A stretch of 64,000 nt of DNA from Actinoallomurus spadix (lineage in GTDB: Bacteria > Actinomycetota > Actinomycetes > Streptosporangiales > Streptosporangiaceae), in NCBI RefSeq assembly GCF_024055725.1, contig NZ_JAMXMX010000004.1:248001-312000 (forward strand), read 5' to 3'. Made by a program: the position numbers and the translations under genes. Position 1 is the stretch's first letter; every line of letters begins with the position of its first letter. The notes beneath the pieces were generated by a model, which did no database searches, was not told where the DNA came from, and saw only the letters and a list, made by a program, of their open reading frames with translations. This document shows positions 1 to 8,255 of the stretch, piece by piece.

Positions 1-653
1 TCGCTCTTCGCCGTGGACAGCAGTGTGGCGTGCATCCTCTTGAGCCGCCGGCTCGCGCGCCACTCCCGTTGCTGGATCGGCTTCACCCAGGCCGGGAACT
101 CGTACGGACTCGCGATGATCGGGAAGAGTGCCTCCAGCATCGCCTGCGCCGTCTCCGGGACGGCGGAGGCGTCCCGGGTGCCGAAGCAGAAGCGGGCGAC
201 CGACGCCGAGGTGACCTCCGCGAAGGTCGCCATCAGGTCGTCGACGCGGCGCCGCCGGCGCAGTCGCTCGGACAGTTTGCCGGCCGTCCCGGTGAGCCAG
301 CGCGCGTGGTCTTCGAGCATCTCGGCCGTCATGCCGACGATGGCCGTCCTCCGGGTGGACATCCACGCGTCGAGCTGCGCGGAACCCGGCGTCGCCGTGG
401 ATCTTCTTCGTCTCAGGTCGCGATCCAGGAAGTACGTCCGGTTGGTGTTCCGGAGTACGGCGTGGACCTCCTCAGGGCCCGTCACCAAGATGGCGCCCGG
501 CCAGAGCCGCACCACCGGCCCGTACCGGCGCGCCGTCTCGTAGAAGAATCCGAGCCGATCGTTCTTGTAGGAATGCACCGCGTCGGCGCGGTCGAGGTCA
601 AGGGCGGGTATCTCATCGATATTCCGCGTGGTCTTGCTGACGTCAACAGTCAT
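1..653 (-). CDS. Cytochrome P450, N-terminal part (cut by window edge)
   Basis: Starts at ATG 653 and stays open to base 1, so at least 217 residues are present and the 3' end lies outside. The visible residues have the P450 N-terminal layout: FFYETARRYGPVVRLWPG near residue 35, the beta-1 strand ILVTGPEEVHAVLRN, then FLDRDLRRR and a helical stretch up to the edge. The haem Cys loop and the ExxR motif would be beyond the edge. It lies 89 bp downstream of a 31-codon gene in the same direction whose product ends in aromatic residues, which is the arrangement of P450-modified RiPPs (biarylitides, atropopeptides). I infer that it cross-links that peptide. A P450 with an unrelated substrate remains possible. 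Confidence 0.85.
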   Translation of the reverse strand, partial: MTVDVSKTTRNIDEIPALDLDRADAVHSYKNDRLGFFYETARRYGPVVRLWPGAILVTGPEEVHAVLRNTNRTYFLDRDLRRRRSTATPGSAQLDAWMSTRRTAIVGMTAEMLEDHARWLTGTAGKLSERLRRRRRVDDLMATFAEVTSASVARFCFGTRDASAVPETAQAMLEALFPIIASPYEFPAWVKPIQQREWRASRRLKRMHATLLSTAKS

Positions 654-742
654 TGATCGACCAGTTTCCCAGCGAACCCGCTGATCACCGGATCGGCGCC
701 TCCCGCCGGGAGCAGGAAGGCGGGAGACGCCGGGCCCTCGGC

Positions 743-838
743 TTAATGCCAGATGTAGCTGGCGGGATGCTCCTTGATTCCCACCATGCGCGCGAGCTTG
801 AGAATCAAGCGACTGAGCGGGGACGCCTGCTTGGTCAC
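743..838 (-). CDS. Candidate RiPP precursor peptide, C-terminus ASYIWH
   Basis: A 31-residue gene that begins with GTG at 838 and ends with TAA at 743. The start is set by a strong ribosome binding site, GGAGGGAGG, 5 nt upstream. The peptide begins VTKQASPLSRLILKL, has an amphipathic basic leader with several K/R, and ends KEHPASYIWH. The C-terminal Tyr-Ile-Trp-His is the kind of aromatic core that P450 enzymes cross-link: biarylitide cores end YxH and tryptorubin-type atropopeptide cores contain YIWY. The next gene downstream is a P450. No protease or transporter gene is visible in this window; genes past base 1 could supply them. Function is inferred from context and the core motif. Confidence 0.72.
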   Translation of the reverse strand: MTKQASPLSRLILKLARMVGIKEHPASYIWH

Positions 839-874
839 TGCAACCTCCCTCCGCTTTCGAGCGGTACACAAATC

Positions 875-903
875 ACAGTAAAGCGCAGTCATATGGCCGT
901 CAA
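875..903 (-). promoter_or_regulatory. Promoter of the RiPP precursor gene
   Basis: On the minus strand TTGACG (898-903) is followed after exactly 17 nt by TACTGT (875-880), both close to housekeeping sigma consensus. Transcription would start near 868, giving a leader of about 30 nt before the GTG start at 838. Confidence 0.55.
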
Positions 904-936
904 TCGGCAAGCCGAATATCGGTATGCCTAGAATCG

Positions 937-2151
937 CTACTCGTGCGGGGGCGCGCACAGCGCGTCGTCGACCAGCGTGTTCTCGGCCTCTTCCACGCGC
1001 ACGACGTAGTCCTGCGATTCGGCGATGGCGCCCGTCATGGAGAGCGTGACGCTGCGCCGGCCGTCGGCGGTGACGCCGGTGGCGGTGATCCAGCCGGAGT
1101 CGCCGCCCTCGTGGCCCCAGTAGACGCCGCCGCACGACAGGGGGCGCGAGAAGAGCCCGAGTCCGTCACGGGCGCCCGGCATGAGCGGTTCGAACGCCGT
1201 GCCGACCGGGATGGTCCGCTTCATCTGCGCCAGTTGCGCCGGTCGCAGGAGCCGGCCGCCGAGCAGGGCGCGGAAGAACCGGTCGAGGTCGGCGGTGGTG
1301 GAGACGAGCCCGGCCTCTCCGTTGCCGGCCAGGCCGACCTGCTCGGTGACGTCGATGAGCGGTTCGCCGGGCTGCCATCTCTGGTAGGTCTCGGCATGGG
1401 GCCGGGGCAGCGTGGGGGACGCGCCCGGCCAGAAGGTGTGCTGGAGGCCGAGCGTCCGGACGATCCGGTCCCGTACCTCCTCGTGCCAGGGGTGCCCGGT
1501 GACCCGCTGGATGACCATGCCGAGCAGGGCGTAGCCGGTGTTGGAGTAGCTCCAGTCCGTGCCGGGCCGGAAGTCCGGCCGCTGGCGCATCGCCCGTGCG
1601 ACGAGCTGCTCGGCGGTGTAGGTGTCGTACCGGTGCTGGTAGAAGTCCTCCTTCGAGGTGTAGTCGGGGTAGTCGTCGTGAGTGCCGCTGGTGTGCTGGA
1701 GCAGGTGGCGGAGGGTGATCGCGCGGCCGTCGTTGCCGTTTCCGCGCACCACGCCGGGCAGCCATCGCTCGACCGTGTCGTCCAGGGAGAGCCGGCCCTC
1801 GCCGGCCAGCTGCAGGATCACGGTGGCCGTGAACGTCTTGGTGACGCTGGCGATCCGGAAGTAGCCGTTCGGAGGGACCGGCCGCCGGCTCGTCACGTCG
1901 GTGACGCCACTGGTGGCGGTGACGTTCCGGCCGTCAGAGGTGACCAGGCGGGCCTGCACTCCCGTCACGCCGAGTGCGGTGATCGCGTCGGCGTCGCGCC
2001 GGAGCCGGAACTGGTCGTCGTGCGATGGGGCGGCGCTCGCGCCGGGTGCCCAGCCGGCGGAGAGAGTGCCGGCGACGATGGCGGCCAGGGCCAGGTTCCG
2101 CCGGGTGGATCGGCCGCGGCGCCGCGATGGGCGCTTCGATGAACTCGTCAT
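937..2151 (-). CDS. Secreted class C beta-lactamase-family serine hydrolase (D-Ala-D-Ala carboxypeptidase type)
   Basis: 404 residues from ATG 2151. The N-terminus is a Tat-like signal (STRRNLALAA near residue 16, cleavable after GASA-AP about residue 41), so the enzyme acts outside the membrane. All three family motifs are present: nucleophile Ser102 in SVTK (SxxK, Lys105), Tyr202 in YSN, and HEGGDSG near the C-terminus (HxG). The family contains DD-carboxypeptidases, esterases and peptide hydrolases, and the sequence does not separate them. The gene is divergent from a two-component system starting at 2259, which could mean shared control. A longer reading from 2247 has no better start signal and would bury the signal peptide. 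Confidence 0.88.
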   Translation of the reverse strand: MTSSSKRPSRRRGRSTRRNLALAAIVAGTLSAGWAPGASAAPSHDDQFRLRRDADAITALGVTGVQARLVTSDGRNVTATSGVTDVTSRRPVPPNGYFRIASVTKTFTATVILQLAGEGRLSLDDTVERWLPGVVRGNGNDGRAITLRHLLQHTSGTHDDYPDYTSKEDFYQHRYDTYTAEQLVARAMRQRPDFRPGTDWSYSNTGYALLGMVIQRVTGHPWHEEVRDRIVRTLGLQHTFWPGASPTLPRPHAETYQRWQPGEPLIDVTEQVGLAGNGEAGLVSTTADLDRFFRALLGGRLLRPAQLAQMKRTIPVGTAFEPLMPGARDGLGLFSRPLSCGGVYWGHEGGDSGWITATGVTADGRRSVTLSMTGAIAESQDYVVRVEEAENTLVDDALCAPPHE

Positions 2152-2258
2152 GGTCGTTGACGCTAGGTCTGACCGGGGAAGGCGGGCGATACGGCGCTCT
2201 AGTAGGAAAAAGGGGTAGTTGGCTGTAGTGCCGGGCCCGGTCGCCATGGCGCAGACTC

Positions 2259-3422
2259 GTGCAGGTGAACGATCATCGTGCGGCCGACCGGCTGCCGGCG
2301 ATGGCGCGTGGTCTGGGCTATCTCCTGGCGAGCCTGCTCACCGCCGCGGTCGCCCTGCTCGCGCTGCCCGTGCTCCTCGTCCCGGCGACGGCCCGTGCCT
2401 GGGCGTCCTGGCATCGGCGCCGCGCCGACCGGCTGCTGCGCCGTCCGCGTTCCGGTCCTGTCCGTGCCGGGGCGTGGCGGGTCCTCGGGTGGCTGGGCGC
2501 GTACGTGGTGACGAGCCTGGTGTTCGGGCTCGTCGCGGTGGTGTGCGCGGGCAACGCGGTGGCCACGGCCGTCACGGTGCCCTTGTGGTGGGCGTTGCCC
2601 GCCGGCACCCGCGCGGGCGGCTTCGCCGCCGGTGTTCCGCTGACCGGATGGGGCACGGCGCTGACCCTGGGGACCGTGCAGTTCGTCATCTTCGCGGCCC
2701 TGACGTACGGGCTGGTTCCGCCGCTGGCGCGCCTGCACGCACGAGTCGGCGTCGCGCTGCTGTCCCCCTCGGCCGCCGACGTGCTGGCGCAGCGGGTGGA
2801 GACGCTGACCGAGACGCGGGCCGGCGCCATGAACGCGCACGGCGCGGAACTCCGCCGGATCGAACGCGACCTGCACGACGGCACCCAGGCCCGGCTGGTG
2901 GCCATCGCGATGCGGCTGGGCGTGGCCCGTGAGTCGCTGGGCGAGGACCCCGAGCTGGTGGGCAGGCTCCTGCGGGAGGCGCATGAGAACACCGAGGAGG
3001 CCATGACCGAGCTGCGCGAGGTGATCCGGACGATCTATCCGCCGATCCTCGCCGATCGCGGACTCGCCGGGGCGCTGACCGCCCTGGGGAGCCGGTCGGC
3101 CATCGGCACCACTCTCGACATCGGCGGCCTCGGCACGATCCCCGCCGCGGTCGAGGCCGTGGCCTACTTCACGATCGCCGAGGCGCTCACCAACGCCGCG
3201 AAGCACAGCCGGGCCACCGGGACGACGGTCCGGGTCGCCCGCGCCGGTGACCGGCTGTCGATCGAGGTCACCGACGACGGGATCGGCGGCGCCGACGAGA
3301 CGCTGGGCACCGGCATCGCCGGGATCCGTCACCGCGTCCTGGCGATCGACGGCACCGTACGGGTCCACAGCCCCGCCGGCGGCCCGACGACGATCACTGT
3401 GAGCCTGCCGTGCGCGTCGTGA
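2259..3422 (+). CDS. Membrane sensor histidine kinase (NarL/HisKA_3 type)
   Basis: About 387 residues. The first 160 residues hold hydrophobic segments (GYLLASLLTAAVALLALPVLLVP, a second near 75-105, a third near 130-160) forming the membrane sensor. The HisKA_3 helix IERDLHDGTQARL carries the phospho-acceptor His206, and the HATPase has the N-box EALTNAAKHS and the G-box DDGIGGAD. Start choice is uncertain: GTG 2259, GTG 2265 and ATG 2301 are all in frame and none has a strong ribosome binding site. It overlaps the response regulator by 13 nt, so the pair is translationally coupled. The signal is unknown; the adjacent exported hydrolase suggests a cell-envelope role, which is inference. Confidence 0.88.
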   Translation: MQVNDHRAADRLPAMARGLGYLLASLLTAAVALLALPVLLVPATARAWASWHRRRADRLLRRPRSGPVRAGAWRVLGWLGAYVVTSLVFGLVAVVCAGNAVATAVTVPLWWALPAGTRAGGFAAGVPLTGWGTALTLGTVQFVIFAALTYGLVPPLARLHARVGVALLSPSAADVLAQRVETLTETRAGAMNAHGAELRRIERDLHDGTQARLVAIAMRLGVARESLGEDPELVGRLLREAHENTEEAMTELREVIRTIYPPILADRGLAGALTALGSRSAIGTTLDIGGLGTIPAAVEAVAYFTIAEALTNAAKHSRATGTTVRVARAGDRLSIEVTDDGIGGADETLGTGIAGIRHRVLAIDGTVRVHSPAGGPTTITVSLPCAS

Positions 3423-4054
3423 TCGCCGAGGACAACGTCCTGCTGGCCAGCGGACTGGAACTCCTGCTGACCGCCAAGGGCTTCGACGTCGCCGCGATCG
3501 CGCAGGACGGCCCCGGATTCATCGCGGCCGTCACCGAGCACCGGCCGGACGTCACCATCGTCGACGTACGGCTGCCGCCGACGTTCCGTGACGAGGGCAT
3601 CCACGCCGCCCTCCACGCCCGCCGCCGGAATCCCGGGCTGCCGGTGCTCGTCCTCTCCCAGTACGTGGAGCAGCAGTACGCCGGCGAGCTGATCTCCGAC
3701 CGGCGCGGCGGCGTCGGCTACCTCCTCAAGGACCGGGTGAGCCGGGTGAGCGAGTTCGTCGACGCCCTGCGGCGGGTCGCCGATGGTGGCACCGTCATGG
3801 ACCCCGAAGTGATCGCGCAGCTCCTCACCCGTCACACCCACGACCCGATCGCCGACCTCACCCCGCGCGAACGCGAAGTGCTCGCCCTGATGGCCGAAGG
3901 AAGAGACAACGCCACCATCGCGGCCCGGCTCGTCATCACCGAGAACGCCGTCCACAAGCACATCGGCAACATCTTCGCCAAGCTCGGCCTCTCCCCCGCC
4001 GACAGCGGCCACCGCCGCGTCCTCGCGGTCCTCACCTACCTCAGCCGCCAGTGA
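3410..4054 (+). CDS. Response regulator, NarL/LuxR family
   Basis: 214 residues from a GTG that overlaps the end of the kinase gene. The receiver domain has the acidic pocket AEDN (residues 6-9), phospho-acceptor Asp52 in IVDVRLP, and the conserved Lys in YLLKD. The C-terminal LuxR helix-turn-helix runs from LTPREREVLALMAEG to IGNIFAKLGL. It is the cognate partner of the kinase at 2259-3422. Its targets cannot be read from the sequence; the divergent hydrolase gene at 937-2151 is the nearest candidate. Confidence 0.92.
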   Translation: MRVVIAEDNVLLASGLELLLTAKGFDVAAIAQDGPGFIAAVTEHRPDVTIVDVRLPPTFRDEGIHAALHARRRNPGLPVLVLSQYVEQQYAGELISDRRGGVGYLLKDRVSRVSEFVDALRRVADGGTVMDPEVIAQLLTRHTHDPIADLTPREREVLALMAEGRDNATIAARLVITENAVHKHIGNIFAKLGLSPADSGHRRVLAVLTYLSRQ

Positions 4055-4255
4055 GCCCGGCCTGAGTCGATCAACGGGACTACCATCGGCCGACCATGGG
4101 CCAGATGACGGTTTCACGAAGATGGGCGCTGGGCGGGATGTGCCTGGCGGCGACGGGACAGAACGCGCGACCTGGACGAAGCCCCGGCCACCGCGACGGC
4201 GAAGTGGCCACCGCGGCGGCGAACGCTGCCGGAGGGAAGAACGACGCTCAGCGGG

Positions 4256-5191
4256 TCACGCCCCGGGCTGGAGGCCTCGGCGCCAGGTGGGGTGTGCCGG
4301 GTGCCAGCCCAGTTCGCGCTTGGCCTTGGCGTTGGACGCGCCGCGCAGTTCGGTCATGAGCACGACGCCGGCCTCTCCGGCGGCCAGCCGTCCGACGAAC
4401 CGCGGTACGCGCATCGGTTTCCTGGCGCCCAGCATCGCCGCCAGTTCGGGCAGCCATTCGGTGACCGGGGCGGGGTCGTCGTCGACGATGTTGTAGACAC
4501 CGCGGTCGCCCTTCTCCACGGCTGCGACCGTGGCCTCGGCGGCGTCGGCGATGTGGACGAAAGACCACACCCCGCCGCCGTCGCCGACGACCGGGAACCT
4601 GCGCTTGCGGATCATCTCCAACTGCTCGGAGCCGGGTGCCATGGAGGTGCCGGGCCCGTAGAACGCGCCGTAGCGCAGCACGATCCCTTCGATCCACTCG
4701 GCGCCCAGCACGGCCTTCTCCAAGTGCTCGACCGCGGCGATCATCGAAGCCATCTGGCTGACCGGTGAGCGGTCCAGGGGGTCCTGTTCGGTCTTGACCG
4801 GCCCACCGGTCCGGGCGTAGGTGAACGCGCCGTTGCTCTGGGCCACGAACCGTCGTACTCCGGCGGCGCGTGCGGCCGCGAGCAGGTTGTCGGTGCCCTC
4901 GATCCGCAGCCGGTCGGTGGCGGCGAAGCTGCGTTCGAAGTGGCGGGTGTCGATGTGCCCGATGGCGGTCAGCTGGTTCACGATCACCTCCGGGGCCGCC
5001 TCGCGCACGGCCGCCTCGACCTGGGCCCGGTCGAGTGCGTCGGCGAGGACCGGCACCGCGCCCAGCTCCGCCGCCCTGGCCTTGGCGGAATCGCTGCGGA
5101 CCATGGCGAACACCTCGTGTCCCGCGTCGACCAGACGGGGCAGCAGTTCCGTGCCCATCGCCCCGGTCGCTCCTGCCACCAGAACTCGCAT
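4256..5191 (-). CDS. NAD(P)-dependent epimerase/dehydratase, partner of ECF41 sigma factor
   Basis: 311 residues, ATG 5191 with ribosome binding site GGAAGGGAG. The Rossmann motif GATGAMG follows the initiator (MRVLVAGATGAMG). An extended-SDR body follows, with FVAQSNGAFTY and the late catalytic-region Tyr-x-x-x. It resembles the NmrA/epimerase group. It sits 86 bp downstream of an ECF41-type sigma factor in the same direction. ECF41 factors are typically linked to one gene of a carboxymuconolactone decarboxylase, oxidoreductase or epimerase, so this is the expected target gene. Substrate unknown. A weak ECF41-like promoter (TGTCAGC at 5251-5257, CGGT at 5232-5235, 15 nt spacer) precedes it but is not a convincing match. 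Confidence 0.85.
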   Translation of the reverse strand: MRVLVAGATGAMGTELLPRLVDAGHEVFAMVRSDSAKARAAELGAVPVLADALDRAQVEAAVREAAPEVIVNQLTAIGHIDTRHFERSFAATDRLRIEGTDNLLAAARAAGVRRFVAQSNGAFTYARTGGPVKTEQDPLDRSPVSQMASMIAAVEHLEKAVLGAEWIEGIVLRYGAFYGPGTSMAPGSEQLEMIRKRRFPVVGDGGGVWSFVHIADAAEATVAAVEKGDRGVYNIVDDDPAPVTEWLPELAAMLGARKPMRVPRFVGRLAAGEAGVVLMTELRGASNAKAKRELGWHPAHPTWRRGLQPGA

Positions 5192-5277
5192 CGTCGGCTC
5201 CCTTCCTCTCCGGTTCGGTTTCGCCACTTGAACCGGATGGCCCGCCGATCGCTGACAGGATTCAGGCGTGATCCACG

Positions 5278-6219
5278 TCACATGACGAGCAGGGGCTCCC
5301 CGTGGTCGGCCGCCGCCCATTGCCCCGTCGCGCGTTCGAGCTTGTCGGGGTTCGCCTGAGTACGGCAGGCGGCGATGCCCTCGGCGGTGACCTCCAGGCA
5401 CATGATGGCGACGACCCGGCCTTCCGCGACGGCCACAATGGCGGGTTCGCCATTGGCGGTCCAGGCGTAGATCTCGGGCGTGCCGCCGACGATGGCGCGC
5501 TTGGTCTCGGCGGGCTTGAACAGGCCCCACACGAACTTCGCGACCGCGACGGCCCCCTCGAACGCCTTGGTGCGTGCCGGAACCTTCCCTCCGCCGTCAC
5601 CGATGGAGATGGCGTCCTTGGAGAGCAGGCGTACGAGCTCATCGGTCCGGCCGCTGGTGGCGGCCGCGAGGAACTCCTCGACGACCCGCCGGGCGGCGGC
5701 CTCGTCGATCTCGGTGCGGGCCTTGCCGTACGCGACATGCTTCTTGGCACGGTGGAAGATCTGCTGACTGGCCGCCTCGGTGATGTCGAGGATGTCGCCG
5801 ATCTCCCGGTGCGGGTAGTCGAAGGCCTCCCGCAGCACGTACACGGCCCGCTCGTTCGGGGACAGGCGTTCCATGAGGGTGAGGACCGCGTACGACACCG
5901 ATTCGCGCTGCTCGGCGGTATCGGCCGGGCCGAGCATCGGGTCCCCGGCGAGCAGCGGCTCGGGGAGCCATCGGCCCACGTAGGTCTCGCGGCGTACCCG
6001 CGCGGAGGCGAGCTGGTTGAGGCACAGGTTGGTGAGCACCTTCGTCAGCCACGCCTCGGGAACCTCGACGCGATCAGTGTCGGCGGCCTGCCAGCGCAGG
6101 AATGTCTCCTGCACGGCGTCCTGTGCCTCGTCCGCGGAGCCGAGGAGACGGTAGGCGATGGCCTCCAGACGCGGCCTCGACACTTCGAATCGGTCGACGT
6201 CGTCCGCCGTCAGAGGCAT
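5278..6219 (-). CDS. sigJ: ECF41-family RNA polymerase sigma factor (SigJ-like)
   Basis: 313 residues from ATG 6219. Region sigma2 (LEAIAYRLLGSADEAQDAVQETFLRW) and sigma4 (ERAVYVLREAFDYPHREIGDILDI) are followed by a C-terminal SnoaL-like domain. That domain has the two ECF41 signatures, DGGGK near residue 205 and NPDKL close to the C-terminus. In this family the extension acts as a built-in regulator instead of an anti-sigma factor, and no anti-sigma gene is seen here. Downstream lies the epimerase that such factors usually control. A longer start at 6270 is in frame but lacks support. Confidence 0.9.
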   Translation of the reverse strand: MPLTADDVDRFEVSRPRLEAIAYRLLGSADEAQDAVQETFLRWQAADTDRVEVPEAWLTKVLTNLCLNQLASARVRRETYVGRWLPEPLLAGDPMLGPADTAEQRESVSYAVLTLMERLSPNERAVYVLREAFDYPHREIGDILDITEAASQQIFHRAKKHVAYGKARTEIDEAAARRVVEEFLAAATSGRTDELVRLLSKDAISIGDGGGKVPARTKAFEGAVAVAKFVWGLFKPAETKRAIVGGTPEIYAWTANGEPAIVAVAEGRVVAIMCLEVTAEGIAACRTQANPDKLERATGQWAAADHGEPLLVM

Positions 6220-6412
6220 GACCTGATCATATCTCCCGCGCTGCCTCCGGCCGGCCACGGCCCTTCTCATGGAGCGAGGCCGTCCGTACAGCGATCACGC
6301 TGTCGAGCGGCGGCGGGGCGGCCGGGTGGAGCCCGGCCGACTAGAGTCCGCGTTGTGAAGGTGAGGGGCAGGCCGTTCGTCGGTAAGCGCCTTGATCGCA
6401 GAGGAGTGCGCA

Positions 6413-8140
6413 TTGTCCGGTGAAGGCCGCCGCGGGGATGCTTCGAAGCCGCGCCTGCGGCTGGACGAGCTTCTGGATGAACTCCAGGATCAGGTCACGC
6501 GAGTCCGCGGGGCACGGGACCGGGTCCACACCCTGCTGGACGCGGTGCTGGCGATCGGTTCCGACCTGGACCTGGACACGGTGCTGCACCGCATCGTGGA
6601 ATCGGCCGTCGCCCTGGTGGACGCCCGTTACGGAGCGCTGGGGATCGTGGGGGAAGAGGAGACGATCCAGCGGTTCATCACGGTCGGGATGGACGAGCGG
6701 ACCGTGACCGCCATCGGGCACTACCCGCGCGGGGAGGGCATCCTCGGGCTGCTCATCCGCGAGCCGGAGCCGCTTCGCCTGGCCGACCTGAGCGAGCATC
6801 CGGCCTCCGCCGGTTTCCCCGAGGGACATCCGCCGATGCACACCTTCCTCGGCGCGCCGGTGCGGGTGCGCGACGAGGTGTTCGGCAACCTGTATCTCAC
6901 CGACAAGCGCGACGGACGAGAGTTCGACGCCGACGATGAGGCGATCCTGCGCACACTCGGCGCGGCGGCCGGTGTGGCGATCGACAACGCCCGCCTGTAC
7001 GCGGACGCCCGCCACCGCGAACGGTTGCTCGGCGCCGGCACGGACCTGACCCGGTCCCTGCTGTCGGGCGTCGAGCCGGGGAAGGTGCTGCGGTCGCTCG
7101 CCGGCACGGTACGGGAACTCGCCGGGGCCGACCTGGTCACGCTGGCCGTCCCGGTCCCCGGGTCGGAGGACCTCGTGGTCGAGGCCGCGTCCGGCACCGG
7201 TGCGGAGAAGGTCCAGGGCCTGGTTCTGGAGACCACGACCCTGGCGGCGAAGGTGTACCGCACCGGTGAGCCGATCACCAGCGACGGCCTGTCGGCTGAT
7301 CCTCGGTCCCTCGGCGGCAGTGCCTCCCGCGTCGACCTCGGCCCGGCGTTCTTCACCCCGCTGGCCACGGGCGAGCGGGTCATGGGCGTGCTCCAGGTCG
7401 CCCGGGTGGCCGGTGGCGCGCCCTTCACGGAGGCGGCGCTCGAGATGATCTCCGGGTTCGCCGCCCAGGCCGCTCTCGCGCTGCAGGTCGCCGAGCACCG
7501 CCGTCACGCCGAGCGCATGAACGTGATGGAGGACCGTGACCGCATCGGCCGCGACCTGCACGACCTGGCCGTCCAGCGCCTGTTCGCCTCGGGGCTGAGC
7601 CTGCAGATGGTCTTCGGACGGCTGGCCGACCGTCCGGAGCTGGCCGAGCGCGTACGGCAGGTCGTCGACGACCTGGACGACACCATCAAGATCATCCGCT
7701 CTACCATCTACGCCCTCCACCAGCACGACGACGGCACCGGTGAGGCCGGTCTGCAGGCCCAGCTGATCTCCGAGGCCGAGCGCGCCGGCCAGACCCTCGG
7801 CTTCGCCCCCGCCCTGCGGATGACCGGCCTGCTCGACACCCGCGTGCCGCCTGAGTACGCCGAGCACCTGGTGGCCGTGCTGCGCGAGGCGCTGTCCAAC
7901 GTGGCCCGGCACGCCGGCGCCACCGCCGTGGAGATCGCCGCCGAGGTCACCGACACGCTGCTGAGACTCCGTGTCACCGACGACGGCCGCGGCATCGACC
8001 CGGCCGTCACCCGCCGGAGCGGCGTGTCCAACCTGCGGCATCGCGCCGAGCGACTCGGCGGCACCCTCACGCTCGGCCCGCACCGGCCGAGCGGCACCGT
8101 CGTGGAATGGGCCGTTCCGCTGCCGGAGACGGCCCCCTGA
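6413..8140 (+). CDS. DosS/DevS-like GAF sensor histidine kinase with haem-ligand His
   Basis: 575 residues from TTG 6413, chosen because GAGGAG lies 6 nt upstream; an in-frame TTG at 6392 has no such signal. Two GAF domains (about 45-195 and 210-365) are followed by HisKA_3 (RDRIGRDLHD, His383) and HATPase (EALSNVARHA, DDGRGID). GAF-A closely matches mycobacterial DosS/DosT, including GFPEGHPPMHTFLG. The His139 there aligns with the DosS proximal haem ligand His149, from my memory of that sequence. It is therefore probably a gas or redox sensor. No DevR/DosR regulator is adjacent, but DosR-box-like sites lie in the downstream block. Confidence 0.9.
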   Translation: MSGEGRRGDASKPRLRLDELLDELQDQVTRVRGARDRVHTLLDAVLAIGSDLDLDTVLHRIVESAVALVDARYGALGIVGEEETIQRFITVGMDERTVTAIGHYPRGEGILGLLIREPEPLRLADLSEHPASAGFPEGHPPMHTFLGAPVRVRDEVFGNLYLTDKRDGREFDADDEAILRTLGAAAGVAIDNARLYADARHRERLLGAGTDLTRSLLSGVEPGKVLRSLAGTVRELAGADLVTLAVPVPGSEDLVVEAASGTGAEKVQGLVLETTTLAAKVYRTGEPITSDGLSADPRSLGGSASRVDLGPAFFTPLATGERVMGVLQVARVAGGAPFTEAALEMISGFAAQAALALQVAEHRRHAERMNVMEDRDRIGRDLHDLAVQRLFASGLSLQMVFGRLADRPELAERVRQVVDDLDDTIKIIRSTIYALHQHDDGTGEAGLQAQLISEAERAGQTLGFAPALRMTGLLDTRVPPEYAEHLVAVLREALSNVARHAGATAVEIAAEVTDTLLRLRVTDDGRGIDPAVTRRSGVSNLRHRAERLGGTLTLGPHRPSGTVVEWAVPLPETAP

Positions 8141-8209
8141 CCGATCCCGGCGGCCGCGGAAACGACGAAGGGCCCGTCCGGCGCTGACGCCGGCCGTGCC
8201 CGGTGTGCG

Positions 8210-8250
8210 GTGAGGGAGAGCGCGTGCTCGCACCACGCGCTCTCCCTCAC
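8210..8250. terminator. Bidirectional terminator between kinase and doxX genes
   Basis: A perfect 17-bp inverted repeat (8210-8226 with 8234-8250, arm GTGAGGGAGAGCGCGTG) around a 7-nt loop, between two converging genes. There is no T-run, as is normal in high-GC actinomycetes. Confidence 0.8.
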
Positions 8251-8255
8251 CGAGG

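Noticed and set aside
30-656. Plus-strand reading frames over the first 650 bp
   Set aside because: The minus strand encodes a P450 with recognisable motifs; the plus frames are Arg/Pro-rich shadows.
2201-2211. TTTCCTACT on the minus strand upstream of the serine hydrolase
   Set aside because: It shares 9 bp with the mtn operator, but the right half (ATAGG) and dyad are missing, so it is probably chance.
2199-3368. Long minus-strand frame opposite the histidine kinase
   Set aside because: It is the shadow of the kinase gene; composition is RG/GQ-rich with no motifs.
4055-4255. Frames between the response regulator and the epimerase gene
   Set aside because: They have no start signal and no protein-like composition. 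The 201 bp look like a convergent spacer, with nothing else recognised.
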